Below are positions 1-8,100 of a DNA stretch of 57,974 bases, piece by piece. A program made the translations under genes and the position numbers. Positions within the stretch are counted from its first letter, which is position 1. Each line of letters starts with the position of its first letter. The stretch is from Deltaproteobacteria bacterium (GTDB taxonomy: Bacteria > Myxococcota_A > Polyangia > Polyangiales > Polyangiaceae). Where the stretch lies: assembly GCA_003235365.1 (NCBI GenBank), contig QJWJ01000274.1, positions 1 through 57,974 on the forward strand, read 5' to 3'. The notes under the pieces were generated by a model, which saw only the letters and a list, made by a program, of their open reading frames with translations, was not told where the DNA came from and did no database searches.

Positions 1-2
1 AG

Positions 3-371
3 CTGCTGTGCTCCGCTGCGCGCGGAAAGTTGACGCCCGACTGCGTCAGTGTGAGCGACCGCTACGGATTGTGCGTCGTGCTCGCCGCGTCGGGTTACCC
101 CGGCGCGCCGCGGCGCGGCGACGTGATCAGCGGCTTGGCGGAGGCCCAGGCCTTGGACGGTGTGCGCGTCTACCACGCTGGCACGGCGCGCAGCGCCGAG
201 CAGGTCGTCACGGCGGGCGGACGCGTGCTCGGAGTCACGGCCGTGGCCGCGACGCTGCAAGACGCCGCCGCGCGGGCCTACCGCGCGTGCGAGTTGGTGC
301 GTTTCGACGGCGCCCAGTACCGACGCGACATCGGCTATCGCCAACTCGGCTCCGCGGGATCGGCCGGATGA
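3..371 (+). CDS. purD: Phosphoribosylamine-glycine ligase, C-terminal part (5' end outside window)
   Basis: The frame is open from the window edge, so only the last 122 or so residues are present. PurD (GAR synthetase) joins glycine to phosphoribosylamine with ATP, the second step of de novo purine synthesis in the cytosol. The remaining sequence matches the end of the family: an ASGYPG-like loop (VVLAASGYPGAPRRGDVI), a YHAGTA motif, GGRVLGVTA, and the closing YRRDIGYR segment. All are typical of the C-terminal ATP-grasp/C domain. The stop overlaps the ATG of the next gene in an ATGA, so the two are probably translated together. Family assignment is firm; completeness upstream cannot be judged. 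Confidence 0.9.
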   Translation: MLCSAARGKLTPDCVSVSDRYGLCVVLAASGYPGAPRRGDVISGLAEAQALDGVRVYHAGTARSAEQVVTAGGRVLGVTAVAATLQDAAARAYRACELVRFDGAQYRRDIGYRQLGSAGSAG

Positions 372-1012
372 GCCCGACGGGTGAGCCCGCGTCGTCGGCG
401 CTCGCCCCAGCCGACGTGCGGCGCGCGGTGGAGCAACTGCGCGTGGGTCGGTTGGTCGCCGTGGCCACCGAATCGTACTTCGCGCTGATGGGTGATGCGC
501 TCGACCCGAACACGTTGAACCAGTTGTTCACTCTCAAAGGCCGCGACGCGTTCAAGGGCGTCGCTCTGATGGTAGGACACCCGGACACCTGGCGTTCGCT
601 GGTGAGCAGCACCGGGCCCGTCGCGGAGAGGCTCGCCGAGCGATTCTGGCCCGGGCCGCTGACCATCGTTTCGCCTGCTCGCAGCGGGTTGGATCCGCGC
701 ATCGTGGTCGACGGTTGCGTCGGCGTGCGCATCGCCGGCCCGTCCCCGGCCGCGGCGGTCGTCGAGGCGTTTGGCGGGCCTGTAACCGCGACGAGTGCAA
801 ACCTGGCCGGTGAGCCGCCTTGTCGTTCGGCAGTGCAGGTCTCGAATGCGTTCCCCGTCGCCGTCGAAAGCGGGGAGTTGCTCGGACTCGGGCCCGACGC
901 GCCCGGCGGTGCTCCGTCCACCTTGGTTCGAATCGATGGCAACGGTTTCGCGATCCTGCGAAGCGGTGCCGTCACCCTTGACGCGTTGTCGCAGGCACTC
1001 GGTCCCCACTGA
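368..1012 (+). CDS. tsaC: Sua5/YciO/YrdC-type L-threonylcarbamoyladenylate synthase
   Basis: A 214-residue YrdC-fold protein. The family makes threonylcarbamoyl-AMP from threonine, bicarbonate and ATP for the t6A37 modification of ANN-decoding tRNAs. Visible motifs are ATES near the N-terminus (usually PTET/PTES), [10 protein letters not shown] (the KxR nucleotide-binding segment), WPGPLTIV and TSANLAGE. The length fits TsaC-like single-domain proteins rather than two-domain Sua5. The loop normally reading YGLG or FGLG is FALMG here, a mild deviation. The ATG overlaps the purD stop (ATGA). It could instead be a YciO-like paralogue; without the genome's other copies the symbol is provisional. 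Confidence 0.75.
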   Translation: MSPTGEPASSALAPADVRRAVEQLRVGRLVAVATESYFALMGDALDPNTLNQLFTLKGRDAFKGVALMVGHPDTWRSLVSSTGPVAERLAERFWPGPLTIVSPARSGLDPRIVVDGCVGVRIAGPSPAAAVVEAFGGPVTATSANLAGEPPCRSAVQVSNAFPVAVESGELLGLGPDAPGGAPSTLVRIDGNGFAILRSGAVTLDALSQALGPH

Positions 1013-1113
1013 AGAGTTGTGTTGCAGACCGCGTCCTGCCCTTGACCAAATCCGCACAAACCACTACCCGAACCCCGGGCAAACAGATCCGCCCAACCGG
1101 AGAAGAAACGAAT

Positions 1114-2190
1114 ATGGCGCGCGTAATGAACTTCAATCCTGGTCCGGCAACGCTTCCTTTGGCTGCACTGGAGCGGGCGCAGAGCGAGTTTCTAGACATC
1201 GCCGGCAGCGGCATGAGCGTGATGGAGCACAGCCATCGCGGCAAGGTCTACGAAGCAGTCCACAACGAAGCCATCGCTTTGGTCGAGGAGCTGCTGGCCG
1301 TGCCCGACACGCACGCCGTTCTGCTGCTCCAGGGTGGGGCGAGCCAACAGTTCGCCACCGTGCCGATGAACTTCCTCGGCGCAGATCAAAGCGCGGACTA
1401 CGTCGTGACCGGGTCGTGGTCGAAGAAGGCCGTCAGCGAAGCGAAGATCGTGGGTAAAGTGAACATCGCTTGCGACGTCGGCAAGGACGGCAAGTTCACG
1501 CGTATTCCGAAGCAGGAAGAGCTGAAGCTCGATCCGAACGCGGCGTACGTGCACATCACGACCAACAACACCATCGCGGGCAGCCAATGGATGAGCTACC
1601 CCGACACGGGTTCGGTGCCGCTGATCGCCGACATGTCCAGTGACATCATGTGGCGGCCGTTGGACGTGTCCAAGTTCGGGCTGATCTACGCCGGTGCCCA
1701 GAAGAACATCGGGCCGAGCGGTTTGACGTTGGTGATCGTCGACAAGGCGTTGGTTGCGAAGGGGCGCACGGACATCCCGAACATCTTCCGCTACAGCACT
1801 CACGTCGACAACAACTCGCTGTACAACACGGTTCCCACGTTCCCCGTCTACATGCTGCGCAACGTGATGGCTGCAGTCAAAGAGGCAGGGGGCCTGGCTG
1901 CGATGGAGAAGCAGAACCTCGCCAAGGCCGAGCTCCTCTACTCGGCGATCGATGGCAGTGACGGCTTCTACCGTTGCCCAGTCGAAGCGGGTAGCCGCAG
2001 CGTGATGAACGTCGTGTTCAACCTCCCGACGCCCGAGCAAGAGGCCGACTTCGTCGCCAAGGCGACTGCGAAAGGCCTGGTGGGCCTCAAGGGTCATCGC
2101 TCCGTCGGAGGGATCCGTGCATCGATCTACAACGCAGCGCCTTTGGCTTGGGTCGAAGCGCTCGTTTCTTTCATGAAAGAGTACAAGTGA
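1114..2190 (+). CDS. serC: Phosphoserine aminotransferase
   Basis: A 358-residue class-V PLP aminotransferase that converts 3-phosphohydroxypyruvate and glutamate to phosphoserine (serine pathway, also used in pyridoxal synthesis). The N-terminus [11 protein letters not shown], the HRGKVYEAV segment, [13 protein letters not shown], and [12 protein letters not shown] with the PLP-binding lysine (AQKN) are all family signatures. The C-terminal [18 protein letters not shown] binds the phosphate. The ATG at 1114 was chosen over an upstream in-frame TTG at 1042 because GGAGAA lies about 10 bases before it and the protein then starts at the family-typical position. Its stop overlaps the serA start (TGATG), so the two are a serine operon. 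Confidence 0.96.
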   Translation: MARVMNFNPGPATLPLAALERAQSEFLDIAGSGMSVMEHSHRGKVYEAVHNEAIALVEELLAVPDTHAVLLLQGGASQQFATVPMNFLGADQSADYVVTGSWSKKAVSEAKIVGKVNIACDVGKDGKFTRIPKQEELKLDPNAAYVHITTNNTIAGSQWMSYPDTGSVPLIADMSSDIMWRPLDVSKFGLIYAGAQKNIGPSGLTLVIVDKALVAKGRTDIPNIFRYSTHVDNNSLYNTVPTFPVYMLRNVMAAVKEAGGLAAMEKQNLAKAELLYSAIDGSDGFYRCPVEAGSRSVMNVVFNLPTPEQEADFVAKATAKGLVGLKGHRSVGGIRASIYNAAPLAWVEALVSFMKEYK

Positions 2191-3779
2191 TGGCGAAGGT
2201 TCTCGTAAGTGACACATTGAGCGAAGATGGGCTGGACGCCCTGCGCAAGACTGACGGCATCGAACTCGATTATCGCCCCGGTTTGAGCGAGGAAGAACTC
2301 GCCGAAGCGATCAAGGGCTTCGACGGTTTGGTGATCCGCAGTGGTTCGAAGGTGACCGCGAAGGTCATCGAAGCCGCCGATTGTCTCAAGGTCGTCGGTC
2401 GCGCTGGTATCGGTGTCGACAACGTCGATCTGAAGGCTGCGTCGCGCAAGGGCGTGATCGTGATGAACACCCCCACCGGCAACGCAGTGACCACTGCGGA
2501 GCACGCGCTCGCGCTGCTGTTCAGCATCGCCCGCAAGATCCCCTTCGCTGCCGCGGCGATGAAGGAAGGCAAGTGGGAGAAGAAGGCGGCGTCTGGTCGT
2601 GAGCTATCCGGCAAGACCCTGGGTGTCGTCGGTCTCGGCAACATCGGACGCATCGTGGCAGACCGCGCTCGCGGGTTGCACATGAAGGTCGTCGGGTTCG
2701 ACCCGGTGATGACCAAAGAGCGAGCGGCCGAGTTGGGGATTGAGTTGGTGTCTCTCGACGACCTGTTTCGCCGTGCGGACGCCATCACCGTTCACACTCC
2801 GCTCACCCCGGAAACCAAGGGGCTCGTCAACGACGCTGCAGTCGACAAGATGAAGAAGGGTGTGTTGCTGGTGAATGCGGCACGCGGCGGGATCTACGAA
2901 GATGCAGCGCTGTTGCGCGGATTGGAGTCGGGCAAGATCGGCGGCGTGGCAGTCGACGTGTTCGAGAAGGAGCCTCCGGGGATCACCGATCTCATCAAGC
3001 ACCCCGGCGTGGTGGCCACTCCTCACCTGGGCGCGTCGACGACGGAAGCCCAAGAGCGCGTGGCGGTGGAGATCGCCGAGCAGGTCGCCGCATACTTGAC
3101 CACGGGCGAGATCAGCAACTCGATCAACGTTCCTGCGGTTCCCGCCGAGATGGCGCCAGTGCTCGGTCCGTACCTGAAGCTTGCGACCTGTTTGGGTGAG
3201 TTCCTCGGTCAGGTCGAGACGCTCAGCCCGCGTGTCGTCGAGATCGAATTCGGCGGTGAAGTCGCCGAATTGCCCCACGCACCGATCGTCAACGCGGCCC
3301 TCGCTGGCGTGCTCGACAAGTTCCTCGAGAACGAGGTCAACCCCGTCAACGCACCACTGGTAGCGGCGGATCGCGGCATCGAGGTGCGTCGTGAGACTAC
3401 ATCTGGCAAGAGCCGCTTCGCGACGCTCGTGAGCATCAAGGTCGCTGGCGCGGGCGGGGAAACGGCGTTGGCTGCCGGTACCCTGGCCGCCGATGGCAGT
3501 GCGCGTCTGGTGCAGTGGAACTCGTTCAAGATGGACGCCCACATCCAAGGTACCGTGCTGGTCATCCGCAACGATGACCGTCCCGGCGTGATTGGTGCCG
3601 TCGGTTCGCTGCTCGGTGACGCTGGCGTCAACGTCGCTCGCATGCAGGTCGGCTTGTCCGATGACGGCAAGGACGCCGCGTCGCTGTGGGCACTCGACAG
3701 TCGACCGAGCGATGACCTGCTCGCGAAGATCCGCGCTTCGCAGAACGTCAAGGAAGCGTACATCGTCGGGCTGAGCTGA
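2190..3779 (+). CDS. serA: D-3-phosphoglycerate dehydrogenase, ACT-domain form
   Basis: A 529-residue enzyme that oxidises 3-phosphoglycerate to 3-phosphohydroxypyruvate with NAD, the first step of serine synthesis. The order is a split substrate domain, a Rossmann NAD domain with GVVGLGNIGR near residue 145, the catalytic Arg in NAARGGIYED, Glu in FEKEPP and His in TPHLGASTTEAQ. These are followed by an ASB (allosteric substrate-binding) domain and a C-terminal ACT domain (about 455-529, beginning near VLVIRNDDRPGVIGAVGS). This long form is usually serine-regulated. The ATG overlaps the serC TGA by one base. A strong hairpin terminator follows. Confidence 0.97.
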   Translation: MAKVLVSDTLSEDGLDALRKTDGIELDYRPGLSEEELAEAIKGFDGLVIRSGSKVTAKVIEAADCLKVVGRAGIGVDNVDLKAASRKGVIVMNTPTGNAVTTAEHALALLFSIARKIPFAAAAMKEGKWEKKAASGRELSGKTLGVVGLGNIGRIVADRARGLHMKVVGFDPVMTKERAAELGIELVSLDDLFRRADAITVHTPLTPETKGLVNDAAVDKMKKGVLLVNAARGGIYEDAALLRGLESGKIGGVAVDVFEKEPPGITDLIKHPGVVATPHLGASTTEAQERVAVEIAEQVAAYLTTGEISNSINVPAVPAEMAPVLGPYLKLATCLGEFLGQVETLSPRVVEIEFGGEVAELPHAPIVNAALAGVLDKFLENEVNPVNAPLVAADRGIEVRRETTSGKSRFATLVSIKVAGAGGETALAAGTLAADGSARLVQWNSFKMDAHIQGTVLVIRNDDRPGVIGAVGSLLGDAGVNVARMQVGLSDDGKDAASLWALDSRPSDDLLAKIRASQNVKEAYIVGLS

Positions 3780-3804
3780 GAAGCCGGCGCTGATCCCGAC
3801 GTGG

Positions 3805-3837
3805 AACGAGGGCTCGTCAGAGCCCTCGTTTCGTTTT
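3805..3837 (+). terminator. Rho-independent terminator after serCA
   Basis: A perfect 11-bp inverted repeat (AACGAGGGCTC / GAGCCCTCGTT) with a GTCA loop spans 3805-3830 and is followed by a T-rich run (TCGTTTTGT). It starts 25 bases after the serA stop and is well placed to end the serine operon. Confidence 0.85.
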
Positions 3838-3915
3838 GTCACCGTTGCCGGTTTTTTCGTGACGGTTACGGTTTTTGACGGATCGATGGCGCCGGCGTAT
3901 GTTTGCCGACACGGG

Positions 3916-4665
3916 ATGAAGTTTCGGCTGCTTTATCAAGGGAACGATGTCCGCTTGGGAGTGGCCGATCACCTGATTGGGCGCAGTCCCGACTGCAGTG
4001 TCTGTCTCGACGATCCGATGGTGTCTCGTCGCCACGTGTTGCTGGAGGTCACGGATGGGGCCGTTCATCTGCAGGACCTCGAAAGCCGTAACGGGGTGAA
4101 GGTGAACGGCGCTCCAGTTTCCGGCCGAATGGAGTTGTCGCCGGGGGATTGCCTCCGCGTCGGCGCGGTCGATCTCGTGCTGGTGACGGGCACCAACCCT
4201 CGCTCCAACGCGACCACCGCACGGGAGCGCATTGCCAGCCCGGCGCAAACACTGGAGATCCTCGCCCGTCTCGCCGAAAAAGCGTTGGCATTCGGCAATG
4301 TTTCCGAGGCGGAGAAGATCTTGAGGCACAATCTCGAGACGCTACTTTCGCGCGTTCTGGCCGGTTACCGGCCCGAAGACCGAGTGTTTGAACAGGCCGT
4401 CAGCTTCGCCGGGCGCCTCGCATGCGCGACGCGGAAGGGCCGCTGGCTGGGCTACGTGTTCGAGTTCTGCAATGCGCTGGGCGCCGATGTCCCGGCCGAC
4501 GTCGTCGAGCAGCTGCACGAGGGAGCGGCGCGAATGCAGGCGCCCCAGTTGACAGCCCTGACCGATTACATCGCGCTGCACCGGGCCAAGGGTGACGCGA
4601 TTTCCGAGCGACAGCGCTTCATGCTGCGCCGTGCCGAAGCGTTGCTCCGGCAGCTCCGGCAGTGA
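3916..4665 (+). CDS. FHA-domain protein with C-terminal helical domain (paralogue 1)
   Basis: A 249-residue cytosolic protein. The N-terminal FHA domain (about 1-95) shows the phosphothreonine-binding pattern: LIGRSPDCSV, then DDPMVSRRHVLL, then LESRNGVKVNG. The rest is predicted alpha-helical, with no known domain that I recognise, and resembles the C-terminus of the FHA protein at 4962-5801 (shared pieces include GRW.GYVF against GEWVNYVF, and RQRFMLRR against AQRFLLRR). FHA proteins read Ser/Thr-kinase phosphorylation; a Hanks kinase lies at 44901. The ATG at 3916 places the FHA strand directly at the N-terminus; upstream in-frame GTG (3859) and ATG (3886) are alternatives. Role unknown beyond phospho-signalling. 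Confidence 0.8.
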   Translation: MKFRLLYQGNDVRLGVADHLIGRSPDCSVCLDDPMVSRRHVLLEVTDGAVHLQDLESRNGVKVNGAPVSGRMELSPGDCLRVGAVDLVLVTGTNPRSNATTARERIASPAQTLEILARLAEKALAFGNVSEAEKILRHNLETLLSRVLAGYRPEDRVFEQAVSFAGRLACATRKGRWLGYVFEFCNALGADVPADVVEQLHEGAARMQAPQLTALTDYIALHRAKGDAISERQRFMLRRAEALLRQLRQ

Positions 4666-4961
4666 CGGGTGGGCAGGGAAGATCTGCTCCGCGCGTCCAA
4701 GAGCGCTGCGCCGTTGGTGTCCGGCAGTGCGCCGCCCGCCATGTGTGATGAAGGGAGGACTAGTGGGATTCGGTGCCACCTGTTCTTGGTGCATCCGTGT
4801 TTGGATCCAGGTTCCGTCGTACAAAGTTGGCGGTGAGGCCACTGCTGCAATACTGTTTTGCGCATGTTGTCTCCGCAGGCTCCGGTGGGTTGTGACCCTG
4901 GCTCGACTCGGCGTGGTAGGAGCGCTATCTTCAATGTTCTTGGTGGCACGGCGGAGCGCGA
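4666..4961. other. Intergenic stretch between the FHA paralogues, no gene supported
   Basis: About 296 bases without a convincing gene. An open frame runs through it and ends at 4984, with a GGGAGG near 4755, but its composition (Cys/Trp/Arg-rich, irregular third positions) looks non-coding and it would overlap the start of the second FHA gene. The stretch is less GC-biased than its flanks, so it probably holds the promoter of that gene. No convincing -35/-10 pair was found. Confidence 0.5.
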
Positions 4962-5801
4962 TTGACCCACTCGACCACAGGTGAACGAGTACGATGCTGG
5001 CTCCGAATTGGCGGTCAGGAGATCGAGCTGCGGGTGGGCAGGACCCTACTGGGACGACACGACAGTTGCGAAGTCGTACTCGACGACCCCTTGGCGTCGC
5101 GCCGCCATGCGGCCCTGCACTTCGACGGCCATACCACTACGGTACAGGATCTTGGCAGCGTCAACGGTGTGTTGCTCAACGGTGAACGGATCCGCAGACC
5201 CGAGAAGCTCGCCAACGGCGACGAGTTGAAGCTCGGAAATCAGTCGATTCAGTTTCGCATGGGTGTTGCGGCGCCCTTGGACGATGGGCAGCGGCGTTGG
5301 GGGGCAGAGACCCTCAGCGCCATGGATGCACAGCGGTTGGCTGAGCAGAGTATCGAGGAGGCTACGGGGGTGCGCGACGGGGAAGCGCTCGAGACGTTGA
5401 TGGTCGTTGCCGAGAAGATGATCGCGATGGGGCGCCCGATGGACGCTGAACGCATCGTGCGCAGTGCGCTTGCCGACGTCCGCACTCGCGTCGAAGCCGG
5501 ACCTCTCGACGCAGACACGTTGGAGCTTGCGGCGATCATGGCCGTGCGTTTGGCGGAAGCCAATCGGCGAGGTGAGTGGGTCAACTACGTGTTCGCGGTA
5601 TACGACGCCGCAGCGGGCGTCGTGCCGGCAGCGGTCATCGATCGACTTTACAGCGCGGTTCGCGTCGTCGATTCGGTCGATCTCTCGGTGATTCGAACGT
5701 ATATGACCAAGCTGCGGGCTCGGCAGGCCGACTTCGGACCCGCGCAGCGGTTTCTGCTGCGTCGTCTCGATGGGCTCGAACAGCTTGCGACGGTGAGCTG
5801 A
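4962..5801 (+). CDS. FHA-domain protein with C-terminal helical domain (paralogue 2)
   Basis: A 279-residue paralogue of the preceding FHA protein. The FHA domain (about 10-105) keeps TLLGRHDSCEVVLDDP, SRRHAALHF and LGSVNGVLLNGERI, with the Arg and Ser positions used for phosphothreonine contact. The C-terminal 150 or so residues are helical and related to the same part of the neighbour. A TTG start at 4962 was taken because CGGAG sits 6 bases upstream and no ATG or GTG lies before the FHA core. The two genes are separated by about 300 bases, so they may be transcribed separately. A role in Ser/Thr phospho-dependent protein assembly is inferred from the family. Confidence 0.8.
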   Translation: MTHSTTGERVRCWLRIGGQEIELRVGRTLLGRHDSCEVVLDDPLASRRHAALHFDGHTTTVQDLGSVNGVLLNGERIRRPEKLANGDELKLGNQSIQFRMGVAAPLDDGQRRWGAETLSAMDAQRLAEQSIEEATGVRDGEALETLMVVAEKMIAMGRPMDAERIVRSALADVRTRVEAGPLDADTLELAAIMAVRLAEANRRGEWVNYVFAVYDAAAGVVPAAVIDRLYSAVRVVDSVDLSVIRTYMTKLRARQADFGPAQRFLLRRLDGLEQLATVS

Positions 5802-5896
5802 AACGCTTTACGGCCGTTCCCGCAGAGTCGAGCACTGCTCGTAGGGCGACTCCGCTCGTTTGGGCCACCCCCTCGTGCAGCCCCACGGAGCCGGCG

Positions 5897-6310
5897 TCAC
5901 GGCTTGAAGCTTGCCGCTTCGCGGATCAGCTCGGCAAGCTTGGCGTCCTCGAGCCGTTCGAGTCGCTGGGCGAGCCCCCCGGGTAACGGGCCCCGCTTTC
6001 GTTCCTTGAGCGCTCGGGGGCGTCGAGGCAACGAAAGGGCACCGACGATGAAGCGCAGGCGGTTGACGTTGAGTCCACGGGTGCCGAGTCGTTCGAGGAT
6101 GAGTGGGGTCAGTAGTGACAGCTCCTGCGCCCACAGCGCGGACTTGACGGTGACCAGCAACGTTCCTCCTTCGAGTTTCGAAGGACACGAGCGGGTCGCC
6201 ACGCGCTCCCCCACGATGTCTCTCCAGGTCCACCACGCCACCTGGCCTCGCCGTTTCAGCCGTGGGCTTGCGGCGAGCACTTGGCCCACGGTACTCGGTG
6301 AGCCGGACAC
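5897..6310 (-). CDS. dciA: DUF721 / DciA-like protein
   Basis: A 137-residue DUF721 protein. DciA of the family loads or assists the replicative helicase DnaB in bacteria without DnaC. The signature is present: W.DIVGERVATRS, LEGGTLLVTVKSALWAQELS and a following L..RL segment (residues about 28-85), which form the KH-like domain. The C-terminal tail is short and basic then helical. The GTG start lies 4 bases after the stop of the CheY-like gene, with GGAG inside that gene's end as ribosome site, so it is co-translated with a signalling pair. DUF721 also includes paralogues of unknown role, so the symbol is provisional. Confidence 0.72.
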   Translation of the reverse strand: MSGSPSTVGQVLAASPRLKRRGQVAWWTWRDIVGERVATRSCPSKLEGGTLLVTVKSALWAQELSLLTPLILERLGTRGLNVNRLRFIVGALSLPRRPRALKERKRGPLPGGLAQRLERLEDAKLAELIREAASFKP

Positions 6311-6314
6311 GTTC

Positions 6315-6695
6315 TCACTCCAGACTCAACAGTTCGCGAACGGTTTGGATCACTTGGGGGGCTTGAATGGGTTTGGTGATGTATGCGTTCGCGCCCAGCT
6401 TGAGCGCTCGATCCCGATCTTGTTTGCCGCCCTCGGTGGTGATCACGATGATCGGTGTGGTCTTGTGTTTGGGATCCATGCGAACTCGCTGAATCAACTT
6501 CAGCCCGTCCATGATCGGCATGTTGATGTCGGTCAGAATGATGTCGAAGGTTGCCGAAGCGAGCTTCCGCAGTCCGTCCACACCGTCGTCGGCCTCGGTC
6601 ACGTGCAGATTCTTCTGCCTCCCCAACGCGAACACGACGAGTTGCCGCATCATCGGGGAGTCTTCAACCACCAAGCAGGAATACGTTTGCTTCAT
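6315..6695 (-). CDS. Single-domain response regulator (CheY-like)
   Basis: A 126-residue stand-alone receiver domain. The acidic pair (LVVEDSPMM), the phosphoacceptor Asp in ILTDINMPIMDG, the Thr of IIVITTEGG and the Lys of ITKPI are all present, so it should accept phosphate from a histidine kinase. It has no output domain. It is the second gene of a GAF protein-receiver-DciA operon, with 39 bases separating it from the GAF gene and 4 from dciA. The ASATFDIILTDINMPIMDGLK style is close to chemotaxis CheY. No che genes are in the window, so its partner kinase is unknown. Confidence 0.9.
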   Translation of the reverse strand: MKQTYSCLVVEDSPMMRQLVVFALGRQKNLHVTEADDGVDGLRKLASATFDIILTDINMPIMDGLKLIQRVRMDPKHKTTPIIVITTEGGKQDRDRALKLGANAYITKPIQAPQVIQTVRELLSLE

Positions 6696-6734
6696 CGATC
6701 TGTGTGTCCGTTGGTTCGGTTCGCGTCGAAGCGA

Positions 6735-7580
6735 TCAGTGCGGTTGTAAAGAACCGAAGGCCTCGGCATGGGGCAGTATCCGACCTGCGTTTGCGTAGAG
6801 TCCCGAGGCCATCAGTGCCGCGGCAGCGTGCAGACCCAAGAGTTTGAAGAGTTCGAAATCCACGGTCGTCAGTTGCTTCTTGTGCGCCAGCGAGCGCACG
6901 ATCGCCAAAACGCCCACGACGGTGTCGTCAATCGACAAGGGAATCAATGCGGGAGGGCTGCCAATCGTACCCTGACTCGGGTCTGAGTCGTCGAGAATGC
7001 TGGACACGCCCGACGCAACCACTTCGCCAATTCGGGCGCGCGGCATGTCTTCGGCGTTTTCACCGTTGGCCAGGCCCTCGGCAGTGATCGGGATCAGCTT
7101 GGTCGGCTCGGTGCACAAATAGACCACGTAGGCCTCGACGCCGATCAATTGCTCGAGGATCTCCTTGAGCCGACGCACCGTGCCACGAGGTGAAAGCGTG
7201 CTGTGCAACGTGTTTGCCGCCACATGCAAGTTGGCGAAGTTGGAGAGTTCCGCTTCCAGCTCCGGCAGGCTCGGCGACGTTGCAGCGGCTGCTTCGACCC
7301 GGCTCATGCGCGACAGCAAACGCTCCTTGTCCCTTTCCAGCGCTTCGATCTTCAGGATCAGCTTCTTGATCGCGTCGTCCGCCTCGAGCGTTGCTTTCAG
7401 ACGCGCGTTTTCTCCCTGCAGCTCCAACACTTGCTGCTGCAGGGTATCGTACGCGTTGAGGAAGTCTCTGGTGAGTTGAGAACCCTTGGTCAGATTTCGG
7501 AGTAACTCGTCTCGCTCTCTACTCAAGTCCGGTGGCGGAGCATCACTGGCTTGCCGGTTGGCATTCGGGTCATTCGACAT
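6735..7580 (-). CDS. Coiled-coil GAF-domain protein
   Basis: A 281-residue soluble protein. Residues 20-110 are a long charged coiled coil (heptad-like leucines, for example LQQQVLELQGENARLKATL). Residues about 115-265 resemble a GAF sensor domain (LHSTLSPRGTVRRLKEIL, IGVEAYVVYL, IPLSIDDTVVGVLAIV), followed by a short tail. GAF domains bind small ligands or mediate dimerisation. There is no kinase, cyclase or DNA-binding output, so it may signal through protein contacts, possibly with the receiver encoded just downstream. The start ATG at 7580 has a GAGGAC-type site about 11 bases upstream. Function is inferred only at domain level. Confidence 0.8.
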   Translation of the reverse strand: MSNDPNANRQASDAPPPDLSRERDELLRNLTKGSQLTRDFLNAYDTLQQQVLELQGENARLKATLEADDAIKKLILKIEALERDKERLLSRMSRVEAAAATSPSLPELEAELSNFANLHVAANTLHSTLSPRGTVRRLKEILEQLIGVEAYVVYLCTEPTKLIPITAEGLANGENAEDMPRARIGEVVASGVSSILDDSDPSQGTIGSPPALIPLSIDDTVVGVLAIVRSLAHKKQLTTVDFELFKLLGLHAAAALMASGLYANAGRILPHAEAFGSLQPH

Positions 7581-7974
7581 CGTGTGTTTCGTCCTCGCCC
7601 TGTGACTACGACGACTTGACTATAACACGTTACCCTCGCTGCCCAGCCCGAGGCGATTATTGTTGGTGAAATCGCGCGGGGGAACTGCGGCGAGGTAGGG
7701 GGGTGTCAGTCCGTAGGGCGCACTCGGCTGTTGACCCGTCACGGCCCACGCATCCGTCGACGCCGATCGAGGCCGGCGCACTGCATCAGCATCGTGGTGT
7801 TGCAGACTCGCATCGGCGGGAGCCATCTCGGCCAGTGTGGGAGCGCTGCTCGAAGCGGCGCGTCGAGTTCAACCCGTCCCGCTGCTGCAGCGATTCCAGG
7901 AGCGCCCGAGCTCCGACGACAAACGCACGCACCTCGCTTCGACGGGCTGTCGCTCGTCGGGGTCGTGCCTGCGG
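7581..7974. other. Intergenic region between the GAF gene and tRNA-Leu
   Basis: Nearly 400 bases with no supported protein gene. On the minus strand a TATAGT hexamer (near 7620, reading GTTATAGTC) lies about 40 bases before the GAF gene start and may be its -10, but no good -35 accompanies it. The part next to the tRNA is the tRNA's 3' flank. The rest shows no repeat or conserved structure by eye. Confidence 0.5.
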
Positions 7975-8058
7975 TGCCGAAGATCGGAGTCGAACCGATA
8001 CGCCCGTGAAGGCGGCGGATTTTGAATCCGCTGCGTCTGCCAGTTCCGCCACTTCGGC
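7975..8058 (-). tRNA. tRNA-Leu (anticodon CAA, decodes UUG)
   Basis: Read on the minus strand, the acceptor arms GCCGAAG/CTTCGGC pair over 7 bp, followed by discriminator A. The anticodon stem GCGGA/TCCGC encloses the loop TTCAAAA, giving anticodon CAA. A long class-II variable arm and a T arm ATCGG-TTCGACT-CCGAT are present. The next genomic bases are CCG, so the full CCA is not encoded and must be added. The gene lies alone between the GAF operon and the methyltransferase. Confidence 0.95.
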
Positions 8059-8100
8059 CGGTCGCGAACGAGTCGAACAATAGTCAGTTTCGCGCCGATG

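Noticed and set aside
1042..1070. TTGACC hexamer as a serC promoter
   Set aside because: No acceptable -10 lies 16-18 bases downstream.
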